Shown here: positions 11,626-22,813 of the stretch, in pieces
How positions within the stretch are numbered: position 1 is the first letter of the stretch
Layout of the letters: each line of letters starts with the position of its first letter
Source: Cunninghamia lanceolata
Lineage: Eukaryota; Streptophyta; Pinopsida; Cupressales; Cupressaceae
DNA length: 64,000 bases
Assembly: GCA_027924645.1 (NCBI GenBank)
Contig: BSBN01000334.1
Location: 4,588,001-4,652,000 of the forward strand
Reading direction: 5' to 3'
Made by a program: the position numbers and the translations under genes
Notes under the pieces: model-generated
The model's input: the letters and a program-made list of their open reading frames with translations, nothing else
Databases searched by the model: none
Told to the model about the DNA's origin: nothing

Positions 11626-13930
11626 TGTTGATACTAAAGAAAACACTTGATTTTTCAGCATGTGTTGTTCTTCATGTGTTGATCACTGGATCTGCATGTA
11701 AAAACTAGAGATTTGAGTAGCCAAGTATGCTGATTTTACCTCTGAAAGGTTGAAATCTTGCCATGCATACCAAACAACAAAGAAAGCAATGTGCTTTTGT
11801 CCCGTCGAGCGTGACAAAACTGTTATCAATCATATATGCACCCCATGCTAAGCCTACAGAAGACTAGCTATCTGTTGAAACATAGAAACACTCTTAGGAT
11901 GTGGGTTTCCTATAGCGAGAGTGAATCTCTAGAGTGAGTTGGTTCTCCTTATGATCTTTCTAAACTAATCACTTGTCTAAGAAAAGACATGAGGAATAAC
12001 TGGAATGAAATTTTATTTTATCTAAAGATGGTCTAAAAATCTAAATTTTTTACCCATAAACAACTCTCAAGCCTGTAACATTCTCAGTTTCACCTAAGTC
12101 CAATAATCCAAAATTACTTTGTATGAAGGTTTAATTAAAACACAACACACAACCTAGATTAGATGGGCAATAGCTACACAGATTTTAATAACATCGAGAC
12201 ATAATCAGAGGATTAGACATCATAATCACAGTAAAAATATCAAATCAAAGTTATAAAAGAGGCAACAAATGTGAAATAGGAAAGCTTTTCTATATTGAAC
12301 TGAAAGGGGTACATCTAATTTTGAAAAATATGAACCAATATAAGTTTACAAACTCTCTGCCTATGCTCAAGAGAGAAGAAATAAAGATATCAACCTCTCA
12401 AAAACTATGTCTTTCTCCCCTATTTATAACTTCAAAAATCTCTCAAGCAAAATGTTGAGAAATCTTCCTAGAATAGCAAATTTGATCCATTTTCGAGCTC
12501 CATTGAAAAGCCAAAAATAAAGCTTTCAAATCACCTCCAATCTGTATATATGAAAGCTACCAAAAACTTCCTCAAGGTATACCTCACTAAAATTTACTTT
12601 AAAATAAGCTTTATTTGCTCAATAAAATCTCATTTTTTAAATTATCCTCATCTGCCTCAAAATAGAGCAAATCCAAATAATGATATTTGATTTGGATTAA
12701 TAGTTTTAACTGCATAAAATGATGAATTATTAAAAGTAATTTATATAGAACATTTGCTTTAATATTTGATATACAATAGGTCCTGTAGCTTTTTCTTCTA
12801 ATTTGCCTAATCTTATCTCTTTTGATTTTCTTTTACAAAATAATAATGCAAGGCTTATTTTTGTCCATATCTTCCCAAAAGAAAGAAAACTAAAAAAAGA
12901 AAGACATTGTTTTCTTTAGTTTGTTTTAATTGCATAAATAATGAATATTTATAAGCAATTTATAGGATATTGCTTTAAATATCATTTTACAATAATTTTT
13001 TTCAGCTTCAAATTTGCAAAAGAAAGAGGGCCCGCCATTGTAAATATTCCTTGAAAATTACAAACTATGTAGGTAGGATATTGAAAGGGTTTTTGTGTCT
13101 TGTAATCTTCTCATTTGTATCCAAACATCTCAAAAACCCAGATCACATTTTTTGATATATGATTAAAACACGTGACTACTCTCTTGATTTTTCTATGTAT
13201 TGTGCTTCTGACGGTTCCTCGAAAACTGCACGTTGGGTTGGTGAGAAATTTAAAAGGTTTTTTCATCTTATTGTCTTTTGATTCATATCCAAAAATGTCA
13301 AGAACCTCGATCATAGTTTTCGAGATATGATTGAAGCACGTGACATCTATATTTATTTTGCAGTGTCTTTATGTGACACTATTTCTCTTTCAGACTCTTT
13401 CCACAATCCTCTTAAAACTTGGGGATAGCATGCTGGGATCAACCCTTGTGGGAGCCCATTTTACTCCACATGCTATGATATGCCATCATAAAGCTACATG
13501 ACTTATTCTATACCTGCACATGAAACAAACATATTAGAATAAAACATTGAAATTCCATGATTGTTTCTTTCTTAGCTTTTCTTGCATGTGGATGATGTTC
13601 ATTGATCAATGCATTATAGATAAAGTGTTATGCCTCTTCTAATAGGATATATAGATCTCATAACTGGATCTCTAATAGGACCTTCCCACATTTTTGTAGG
13701 TTGATGTCGAGATCGCAAGCATGAATAGAAGACAACTTCAAAGATTGAAGACCTTCAAGGAGATGATGGCTATGACCTTCTCTTTCTTATCCTGAACAAC
13801 ACTACAATTATCACTAAAACACAATAACTATGCAAATAACTTATAATAGAATAATGTTAACCTTCACTCTAAAAATGAATTTGTTGCATCATCTCCGCCA
13901 ATTTTGAGTTGTGGTGAAAAAATGGTAACA
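11626..13930 (-). repeat. gypsy-1 5' LTR
   Basis: Begins TGTTGATAC and ends GGTAACA, about 2.3 kb. The last 700 bp match the left partial LTR. Its first 1.1 kb and last 0.5 kb are recognisably related to the gypsy-2 LTRs (for example GAATCTCTAGAGTGAGTTGGTTCTC-type sequence near 11921), but its middle is different and much shorter. It contains an internal duplication of about 170 bp (13084-13252, again from 13253). The flanking bases after it are ATAAT. Confidence 0.82.
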
Positions 13931-16488
13931 ATAATCTTGAGGCTTTTGTGAATTTTTCACTTTATGAGAGGAGGCATACAAATGTTTATTTTTTAATATG
14001 ATGGGTTTTAAGAGAGCTTCATGTTTAGGTGATCTGCACATTCATTGGGTATGATTAGGGATGTTAGGAGATTTAAGGGAGCAAGATGTGTGGATGAAGG
14101 GATTAGTGGACTTGTGGATGAAGGGATGAGGGGATTTGAGGATGGGATTAGGGGGAGTTAGGAAAAGTGGAGGAAGAGTGGATTTAGGGAGATGTATGGT
14201 CACATGCTTTTGAGAATGGTATGATGATGGAGGAGGGATGAAAACATATGAATTGGAGGTACAATGAGGGGCACCTATATTGGGATTGGAAGGAGATGGC
14301 TTATGAGGTGTATGGGTGGTAACATGTTTGGATTGTTTTCCTTTAAATGTATAGCCAAGGCCATGCAAGCATGGATGGATTTGGAAATGGATGGACTCCA
14401 AGATACCTTGCTCATGGAGGCATGAACATTTTCCTTTATAATTCACATTTTGGAGCATGTGATGTGTGATGGGATGTTTTTTGTTATAGAAACAAGACAC
14501 GAGTCTATTATTAGATGGGGGATGCTGGGTGGTGGATAGAGTTTGTTTGTCTCCTATGAGAGAACCACCATGGATGAAGGTAGTTGGACCAAGTGGATAG
14601 GATGATGGACTTGGGATAGGGTCAATAGGGGATGGTAAGGGATTAAGAGGGGATGATACGAGCTCACTAGAAGATGGTGAGGGATTAGGAAGGGAGTGAC
14701 ATGGAAGGGTATGATCTTGATTAACACTATGCTCATTTAGATGTGGCATAACATGATCCAAGTGACTTATTTGATTGTTTATGTTTTCTTGGGGCTTAAG
14801 TGCCTCATCATGGGAAGTGGATGTTGTTGAATGATGGATAGGAAAAGTTGGTAGTTGGATAGGAGTGATGTGTGTTTCTTTCTCATGGATGGTGATGGTG
14901 GTTTGGATAGGAGTGGAAGTTTCTTCATTTCTAAGAAATACCATGAATAGAGGTGAGTGCTCAAGTTGATCAACAAGAATTCCATGCTCACTTTCATTGT
15001 TAGGATTGTAACCATGAGGTGAATTGGATTGAGTAGTTGGTTCTTTGGTAACTTGGGTAATGTGATCTTGAGAAGCTTGGGTAGTTTGATCTTAACTTGG
15101 TGAAGAGAAAGGTAGATCATGTTTTGGATTAAACTCTTGACATAGCTCTTGGGCTTGAATGGAAATGGATGTTTTTGGGATAGGATTAATAGGTTCTCTA
15201 TGGTTGACAACATGGCTATATGTCAGATCTTGACTTGCATTCATGGTAGGAGGCTATTCAGTAGGATTGATAGGCATTGGAGTACATGATGATTTTGAAG
15301 AGATGGGAGTGGTAGTAGGAGACTGTTTGATATGTTCAAGGATGGGCTTGGGATTGTATGTTGGCATTTGATTCTTTACTAGTAGCTTTTGGGACATGTC
15401 CTTTGTAACTTAATGGGTTGGTGGATTATGATGGACATTAGATAGATAATATAATGGATGGACAATAATGGTGGATGTTGTAGGATTAAGATTGGGCTTG
15501 GGTGGATGAATAGTAGAGGTAGGTTTAAGAGGATTGGGAGTAGGAGGCAAGTGGGCTAATGAATTGAAATCAGGGTGGGTGGAGGGATATGATGATGAAA
15601 GATTTGAAGGGACAGATGGAGTGGAATCAGATCTAGGGTAATGATAAGTGGTTTGAGGTGGCATGGATAAATAAATGGTAGATTGGGATGAATTCATGAG
15701 ATTGACTTGGTAAGGAGGATATGATGGAGAAGTAGTGGATCAAGATGAGGTATATAGCTAGGGGACATTTAAAGAACATTGAGGTATCAATATGTTAGAT
15801 TGAGATGGTGTATAGATTGGTTGAGATGACCTATGTCTATAAGAGGGTGAAGGTTGGTAAGAGGTGGATGGAGATGACACATGGGATTGTGTTGATGATG
15901 TGATAGGGTCATAAGAATGGTCTTGAAAATATAAAAAGATGAGATGTGCTAAAGGCTCATGACTAATGTCATTTCTAAAGTGTCCTTGAGCAAAAGGATC
16001 CATTCCCTCATACGTATGTATAAGTACTTAGAGTTTTGCCTTCTATTGGTATGATAGTGATATTGGTTGGATTGGAGATATAGTTTGAGGAGTGGGGTTT
16101 CACATAGATGTTTTAACTATCACAACCATTTTGTCAAACAAGTCATGATTTATGAGTGGGATTGGGATTAAATGGGGATTTGTATGGAAAGATCATTGTG
16201 ATTAGGAAGTGAATTGGGTGGATACAAAGGATTAGGATTAGGGCCTTGATTGGATTAGGTAAATTGATTATGATTAGGGTCCTAAAAGATGGATTAGAGA
16301 TGGATTGGAAATATATATTGGGATGATGTGGATAGGGTGGTTAAAAATGATTAGAATAGGATTGGATAATTAGGTTTATTTGTAGATTAGGATATGATGG
16401 ATGATTAATTGGAGGTTGATAAGAGGGATTATTGGGATCATTGGGATCCAGGTGACTAGAATAAAATGGTTGATTACGATGATGTTGG
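13931..16488 (-). mobile_element. Older element fragment with Pro/Ser/His-rich ORF (left part)
   Basis: G-rich on the plus strand with endless GATTAGG, GGATGG and GATTGG words, the reverse of a Pro/Asn/His/Ser/Thr-rich coding strand. It is split by element B and resumes at 23929. A word around ATCACAACCATTTTGTCAAACAAG (16112-16143) recurs near 60590, linking it to the fragment at 59640-60700. I take it as the gag/pro side of an unnamed LTR element; LTRs were not found. Confidence 0.55.
14042..16003 (-). pseudogene. Pro/Ser/His-rich polyprotein remnant
   Basis: Reading down from 16003 (MDPFAQGHF), one minus-strand frame is open in three large pieces (16003-15758, 15697-15410, 14944-14042) separated by stops. 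Most of it is low complexity (Pro, Ser, His, Thr, Asn). Near residues 200-215 of the last piece is HPCLHGLGYTFKGKQ, which loosely resembles the G-patch motif found next to protease in some plant gypsy elements and retroviruses. That likeness is weak. No zinc knuckle or protease triad is seen, so the function stays open. Confidence 0.4.
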
Positions 16489-16493
16489 ATTTG
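16489..16493. repeat. Target site duplication of element B, left copy
   Basis: ATTTG before the LTR start TGTTGGATTAGG; the same five bases follow the other LTR at 23924-23928. Confidence 0.85.
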
Positions 16494-17601
16494 TGTTGGA
16501 TTAGGTCCAGACAACTGAGAGGGTAGGTGAATCTGTTGTCGTACAATTTAAACTTTTCTACCTTTAATCTTCCTTTACAACTTATAATCAAATTAGTGAT
16601 GTAAAAATTTTAGCATCAATTAATAACATATTTGCAGCAACATAAATAACACACTTGACACCAGGATTTTTGACATGGAAACCCAGTTAAGGGAAAAACA
16701 ATAGTGGGGGTTAACCCATAAAAATTATACTCTATTAAAAGAATTACAATGGAGAATGCACATGATTTAGGCTCACTGCCTAGAGCTCATTGGTCAAAAG
16801 AAGGCTCACTGCCTATAGAAAGAGAATTACAATAAATTTGAACTGATATTTAGCATCTATCAATGCTTGAGTTCAGTTCCAGATAAGCATAGAAAACTGA
16901 CTTGACACAATTCATCGTTACTCTGCTCCTCTTAGTGCTCTACTAACATCTTAAGTTTTGGTCTCTGCTCTTTTAGCAATTAGACCATAGTTGTAACACA
17001 CACACACCAAAATCATCCATGTCCATTGGCTATAAATATATATCTGCATCCTAATCTTTAATTACTTTCCAGTCGGCTCCAAGAACACTTGGAAGTTTAT
17101 TGAGTACTCTGTTCTATCAGCTAGATCCGTGCATAACTTGAGATGCAGACCAAAAATTACACTTAGTAATCATTAATTAGGTTGGCCACTATCACTGGTC
17201 ATCACTACTTGCCCAATAAGCAACTTCCATACATCCAGAACCAAGATTATTTACAAGGTCGGCATGTTCTTCTTTTGATTGCTCTGTCAAACTATTAACT
17301 TGATACTAAGAAGCTAATAACTTTCGAATCCTTTATCACTGGAGGCCAAAACTCTATATTTAGATTGTCTTGACAATGCTTATGACTACCTCAGGTTCGT
17401 AACAGATTATGACTTTCTATTGGAGAAATCCAGACCAAGATACCAGACTCTGTCACCTGCTCTGTTCCTAACTTCCCAGACTTAGATAAATTCTGATTCT
17501 GACTTCCGGTATGAAAAATTTGTGTTATGCGGATAAGTGAAATGGTCTTAGTTTCCATCAATGACAACTCTTGCTATGTGAAGTAGTCTCTCTTGCCAAC
17601 A
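16494..17601 (-). repeat. Element B 3' LTR
   Basis: A 1108-bp direct repeat of 22814-23923, TG...CA (ends GCCAACA). It contains GGCTCACTGCCTA words at about 16769 and 16802, in the same relative position as the CTCACTG cluster of element A. Confidence 0.88.
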
Positions 17602-17770
17602 ATCTCCCCCTTTTGCATTCATGGCAACACTTACTGAAAAATGACTAAGTGTCAGAATAACTCCCCCTTTACTTGTGCTCCATACTATTGTTCACAATGC
17701 TTTCCAGTGCTCCCCCTTTGTTGGATTTCTTATTTTTAACTACTCTTCACTCCCCCTTTGATGTCAATGG
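17602..17770 (-). promoter_or_regulatory. Element B multiple polypurine tracts
   Basis: CTCCCCCTTT occurs at about 17604, 17661, 17710 and 17749 (AAAGGGGGAG on the element strand). The first abuts the 3' LTR and is the expected primer; the rest are the repeated tracts typical of Sireviruses. Confidence 0.8.
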
Positions 17771-17886
17771 CAAAGGGTGGGATCTGCAATCACAAATGAT
17801 GCAAAAATTATGTGACCACATATGTACAAGCAGTCCATATGTTATATTTACATATACTTAAGGATATCTGTGAAAATACTCTTTAA

Positions 17887-19920
17887 CTATACAAATTCGG
17901 TGTCCCAAATCCTCTTCATACTATCCAACATTGAAATGTGCCCACTTAGCAAAAATGCATATGCTTCTGCTTTCCTTTGATCTGAGGGATCACTTGTCCA
18001 GGTAGTACTTTGGGCCTCTGACAAAGTATTAAACATTGTTTCCAACTTAGGGGTAATCAGTCCCTGGAGCTCACCCATTCTTTCCATAATGTTCTTTTGC
18101 TTGATAATTTTATTTATTTCATTTGTCAGGCTAGTTGCTTGACATTCATAGCTCACTGGAGATACTGTTAAAGGATCAAAACTTTGAGATAGGTCTAGCA
18201 GCATTTTCTCCTATTCCTTTAGCTTTTCCTCAATATCCTCTACTATTTTGGGCCATGATAAACAAAACTTATATATATCACCACCATCCTTAAGTACATT
18301 TTCAATCCTCTTTATACCAATGTCGAGTGTTATTCTATCATTATCTATAAGACCTTTTAGTTCACTAAAACTCTTATCCAAAAATTCTTTGCAGACCTTT
18401 ATTTTGGCTAACTTCTCAAAGGACTCAAAATTTATATTTATAGAATGCACAAGATTTTCCAAATTACTAGAAGGAGAATCAGATGTATTTTTCTAATATG
18501 TGGGCATGATCTTCTCCAGTACTCTAGATGCTAGGCTTATCAACTCACTATCTTCTATGTGAGCCTTCCATAATTTCTCCCTTGCCTTGGCCTTTGTTAA
18601 TGATGATATCTTCAGTATTTATTCCAGAGAGAGGGTGTCATAATTGATTGGTCTTTTTATTAGTTCCAGCTCATCTAACTCTAGCATCTCCTTGCTAAGA
18701 AAACTCTGTACTGCACTTGCACTGTCTCTTGCCACACTTGCTATTTCAGATTCGTTTCCTTGAACTTTCTCAATGCTAGCAATCGGACTATTTTTCTTTG
18801 GTGCATTAGCACCATCTCCTTTTGCTAGATCTTCTTTTCCCTCTACCTCTTCCTCTTCATTCACTTTCTTCTTTTCTTCTTCTTTCTCTTGGCCCTTTCC
18901 AGAGTCATCAATGGCAGGAGGATTTAGAGAATCATGGCCAACATTTGCTTCTTCTATCAGTACTTCCTCTCCTTCATTTTGCACTTCCTCTTCCAGAATA
19001 GAGGAGTCTAGAGTTTCAATCTATTGCTTAATTCCCTTTAATCCTTCAACATCCATGTCTGAGGACTCAATCTCTACATTTACCTCCTCTACAATAGGAA
19101 GATTGTGCTTTTTCAAAGCACACCGAAGAATCTCTTTGGTTTCCTCTGCAATCTTGTATGTCTCCCCTAGCATAAGCTTATTCATTTGTTTCTTGCTTCA
19201 GAACTCATCCTTGGCTTCTTTGAATATTAAGTTCATTTGCTTTGGAGTAATTTGGGACCATAATTGTATTAATATTTGTTCTCAGATCTCAAGATCCTTT
19301 CTTTTTGCATTGTATTTTATCATTTCCAAAATTTTCTCAAGGATTTTTGGTATTAATGAACATATCTCAATAAGAGCCTTGTTGTAGATATTTAGATATC
19401 TTACTTTTGCTTCCTCAAGTACTCTTTTCTTAGCATCATTATAGTCATCATAGAATTCTGTCATTGGAGCCAAGTTTCCATCCATAGTGATTGGTTTAAT
19501 GATGTCATCTACTGAAAGGGTAGGCTTCTCTACATATTCCTCTATCTTTTGCCTCTTGCTTTCCCTTTTTCTTTTAGAGGGCATTTCCTTGGATATCTTG
19601 ACCGCTTTTTTGCCTGTGGCTTTTAGTTCTTTGATCTCAATGTCAGAATCTGTATCTTCTTCTTCTTCTCTTGTGCTTTCATAGGTTTGGGATGCTTTTG
19701 TTTTCTTTCTTTTCTCCCTTTTTCCAGATGATTTTGCTTCTAATTTTGTAGTCTTAGGAGGAATAGGGGCAGCAGTAGAGCTCCTAGTAGTTCTTGAAGT
19801 GGAGGAGGGTTCCACCAAAGCACTTGTTTGTTTCTTATCTTGTTTCTCTTTCTCAACTTTTTTAGTTATTTCTCTGAATTTCCTCACAGCCTCCTTAGTA
19901 AGGCCCAGATTTTCAGCCAA
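17887..19920 (-). pseudogene. Element B long ORF, C-terminal half (charged, coiled coil)
   Basis: One minus-strand frame read in four open pieces (19920-19282, 18984-18619, 18462-18211, 18204-17887) separated by a few stops. The start is Lys/Glu-rich with Ser/Thr-rich linkers and a KRKRESKRQK basic cluster like a nuclear localisation signal, followed by long amphipathic helices (NKALIEICSLIPKILEKI) and an acidic EEEKKKVNEEEEVEGKED stretch. The end looks like coiled coil. No transmembrane segment is visible. It is about 680 codons. It occupies the place of pol or of the envelope-like ORF of Sireviruses but matches neither by motif. Function unknown. Confidence 0.5.
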
Positions 19921-19988
19921 CTACTCAACTTCTTTTTTTACTTTCCTATTGGATTTAGGTTCTCTAAGCTTAGTATGTAGTTTTAAAT

Positions 19989-21125
19989 TTAGCTCTTCAT
20001 ATGTTCCAAATCTCTCAACTTTGTGTCTTTAGGCTTGCTTAGAAGATGTTTAGCATACATATTCAAGATTTTTTCATCTACTTCATACCTCATGGGCATG
20101 ATCCAAGCAATTATGGGTTCCATTGCTTCCATTAGACACTGATTAGTGTAAACCATGAAGTATATTTCATTTTTGTACTTCTCAACAATTGATTTAGGGA
20201 TTCTTTTTCTTAAATGCATCATACTCTAAAAATTCTTAAAGTAACCCCATATTGCAGTTTTTTGAGCTTTGAAATCACCAATGCTACGAAGATGATCTCT
20301 GATCTGAATGGCATCTGGCTCATCCTTAGTCTAGTGCACACCTTTTACCCTAGGTACCTCATTCATAAAGTAAAAGAATAGACATAGAACCAATGTACCA
20401 TACTTGAAAGTTTTTTTCTTATCTTTCTTGATTTTGTTTAAATTTTCAATTAGTTGATTCTACAATAATTCACACAAGTCAAAATCAGTATTTTCTTTTA
20501 GCATCTTGTATGCAACATATATGGTTGTTCCAGAAATAGAATTCTCCCTGTTGGAGTGATAAATATTGTAACCAATTACTATGGAAGTGAATTTAACATC
20601 TAGTTCTATAATATCATTGATGGTCATTGCCCTTCTATCAAAATTGGCACCGATAGCATCAGTCACTGTCTGGTTTTTCATAGCTTTCAACATGGGTAAT
20701 CCACTAGTTGAATTTAACCTAGTTACAATTATGATGGTATCCTTGGTAATCTTGAATGGTTTTAACAACCAAATGAATTAATCATGCATCTGACTCAAAA
20801 CATATCAGACCCATTCATCTTCATCAAATGTTGAAAACCCCATAATCTAAATAAAGTGTTTATCCTGTAGTGCCTTATACTTGAGTTTAAGTTCGTGATT
20901 TTCATCCCTAAGTTGTTTCTCAAACAAGTCTACATACCTTGAATCTCCAAATTCATCTATGTTTGCATGAATATAAACCCTAATGCCTTTAACATGTAGC
21001 ACACCATACAGAACACTTGAAAAAGTGCCTAACGAGTCAACTTCTATTGATTTTGTGAGGATGCTTCTTAAATTTGGGTTGAGGCCTTTTAGTAATGTCA
21101 ACAACATGATGAGTAGCCATCTCAA
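19989..21125 (-). pseudogene. Element B long ORF, N-terminal half (globular, unknown)
   Basis: Minus strand, one frame, open in pieces 21125-20847, 20768-20460 and 20222-19989; the frame then shifts into the C-terminal half. Composition is that of an ordinary globular protein rather than low complexity: alternating hydrophobic strands and helices with segments such as LNSTSGLPMLKAMKNQTV, NRENSISGTTIYVAYKML and YGTLVLCLFFYFMNEVPRVK. The overall look recalls ORFs annotated as 'putative plant transposon protein' (a Pfam-type domain of that name) in other plants, but I cannot confirm this by eye. It is neither reverse transcriptase nor integrase. Confidence 0.5.
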
Positions 21126-21555
21126 CAGATTTTAGATTCAAAGCTTTACAAAGAAGTACCTTTTTCTTTTGGGGGTTAGGGTTGATCAATTTCTGGTTGA
21201 ATTCACTCTTTGTGCTTCAATCTCTAGATTTGTAGCTCATATGCTCTTCTTCTAGTTTCCTCTAAATGCAAAGTGATTTAAATGTGTGACCAAGTGACCT
21301 TTTATCCTTTGCAAAACCTAATTTGGCATTGTAATAAATGTGTTGTCCTAACTTTATCCGGTTACTCTGTTTTTGATAGTTCTTCATGAATCACTCCGCA
21401 AGTTTTCATATTAACATCTTTTCTTTTAGAAATCCTTCCAAAGGTTCTAAACCAATTCAAAATATCCTCTTTTATTGTGCCAGATTCAGGCACCGACTTA
21501 CTGACTGGGGGAATTTGATGTTCAATGCAGCTCCCCCTAAGCTAGAGCTCCTAAC

Positions 21556-22613
21556 TTAATTCTTAGAGGAATTGTCAGCACCAGATTCTGGTGTGGACCC
21601 ATCACCATTGTTTATTGTATCTTTTTTTACCCAAGTCTTGTTAATTTTACTCTGTATCTCATTCACATTGATTTTTCTTTTGCCTTTGTCTTGTCTTTGC
21701 TCATCTAGTTTTTTGTTTACCAGACCTCTTCTTCCATTCTTCCTACTTCTACAGAATCTTACAATATGACCAAATTTATTGCAATTAAAGCACATAATAT
21801 AAACTTGATTTCCTCTTGATCTGCATTGATTAGCCATGTGTCCAAACCCATTGCAAGAAAAATAGTAACCATTGAAAGAATTTCCAATTCCTTTATTGTT
21901 AGCATTATTCATTATCATACTTCTACATTCATTTGATCTATGACCATACCTCTTACACTTGAAGCATTGACCGGAGAAAGATGGATCATTTTAATTTACT
22001 CTGCTTCTATACTGAGTAGCTTTAGACCAAATTTATTGTAATTGAAACAAATTCCATTGAATGATGGATATCTTTGAGCATTAGGTTGTCTTACCGGAGG
22101 TTTTCTAGTTATGTTTCTCCCATTCCTTGGTTGAAGATTTCTTTGTCCAGATCTAGAGCTTTCACCTTTCTCATAACCAAGATCATGCTTGCCATCGTCC
22201 TTTTTATGTCCTTCAATTAGCACTTCAAGTTTAGCTATGCTTGTCTTGAACTTCTCCTTATACTCATTTGCAATTTCTAGGTCATGTCTGAGAGTGATAA
22301 TTTGTCTCTCAAGTTCTCTCTCATTGTTTCTGCTTTCTTGTAGATTAGATTCTAGGAGACCAGCTATTCCATCAAATCTATAGCATTCTTCAGTTCTCTC
22401 TTTCAGATTTTGATTCATCTCTTCTTCAATTTTCTTCCTATCTTCAATTTCCTTGGTTAGTCTCGTTACCCCAGATTCCATCTCATGTTTTAGAACAACA
22501 ACTTCTTTAGCTAACTTTTCACATTCCTTTGTCTTCTCTTTCAGGACCTTGTCTTCAAAATGATTTTCCAGTTGGAGAGGTTGCTCCTTTCCTTTTCTAT
22601 TGGATTTTCTCAA
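21556..22613 (-). pseudogene. gag: Element B gag remnant (coiled coil and zinc knuckles)
   Basis: From 22613 a Lys/Glu-rich coiled coil runs to about 22130, followed by an Arg/Asn/Pro linker, then a row of knuckles: a decayed one near 22030, an intact CFKCKRYGHRSNEC at about 21925-21966, one with its first Cys changed (CNGFGHMANQC, near 21840) and an intact CFNCNKFGHIVRFC near 21780. There is a frameshift between 21996 and 21918. The gag core found in element A is missing: coiled coil follows the primer site almost directly, so the N-terminal part was deleted. Particle assembly would need Gag from another element. Confidence 0.72.
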
Positions 22614-22799
22614 ATTTTCTTTTAAAATCTCAATGAAGTCTTTAATCTTTTTGAGGTTTTCTTGCAGGTCTTAGACTTCTACCTTAGACTACTCAAGATC
22701 GTCTAGGGCAAGATTAAGTTGCCCTTGAAGGTTATATTCATCCCTTTTACTACCTTCTGAGATCTTCCTTAAGCTATTAAATGTTTTCAAAGGAACCTT

Positions 22800-22811
22800 G
22801 CTCTGATACCA
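22800..22811 (-). promoter_or_regulatory. Element B primer binding site (initiator tRNA-Met)
   Basis: GCTCTGATACCA on the plus strand is TGGTATCAGAGC on the element strand, the exact copia-type Met primer site, two bases inside the 5' LTR. Confidence 0.93.
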
Positions 22812-22813
22812 AT

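Larger units (their letters stand above)
1..13930 (-). mobile_element. gypsy-1: non-autonomous Ty3/gypsy element, truncated by window start
   Basis: A minus-strand LTR element. Its 3' LTR occupies the left edge (1-667, the rest lies outside), its 5' LTR is 11626-13930, and its internal region is 668-1531 plus 9647-11625, because element A was inserted later. The two LTR ends match closely, both closing in GGTAACA (TGTTACC on the element strand). The internal region adds up to only about 2.8 kb. It has a gag ORF followed by an unknown acidic ORF, and I see no protease, reverse transcriptase, RNase H or integrase. Gag and LTR ends resemble those of gypsy-2 (24060-39489), which has a complete pol, so I infer that gypsy-1 is a passenger mobilised by such a helper. 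The left target duplication lies outside the window. Confidence 0.8.

Noticed and set aside
13931..16488. GATTAGG-rich run as telomere-like or satellite DNA
   Set aside because: The words are not in regular tandem and are not the plant TTTAGGG repeat. A minus-strand frame with Pro/Ser/His codons explains the composition better.
18773..19387. 204-codon plus-strand open frame, Ser/Phe-rich
   Set aside because: It is the mirror of the Glu/Lys/Ala-rich coding frames of element B on the minus strand. Such shadows arise from charged low-complexity codons.
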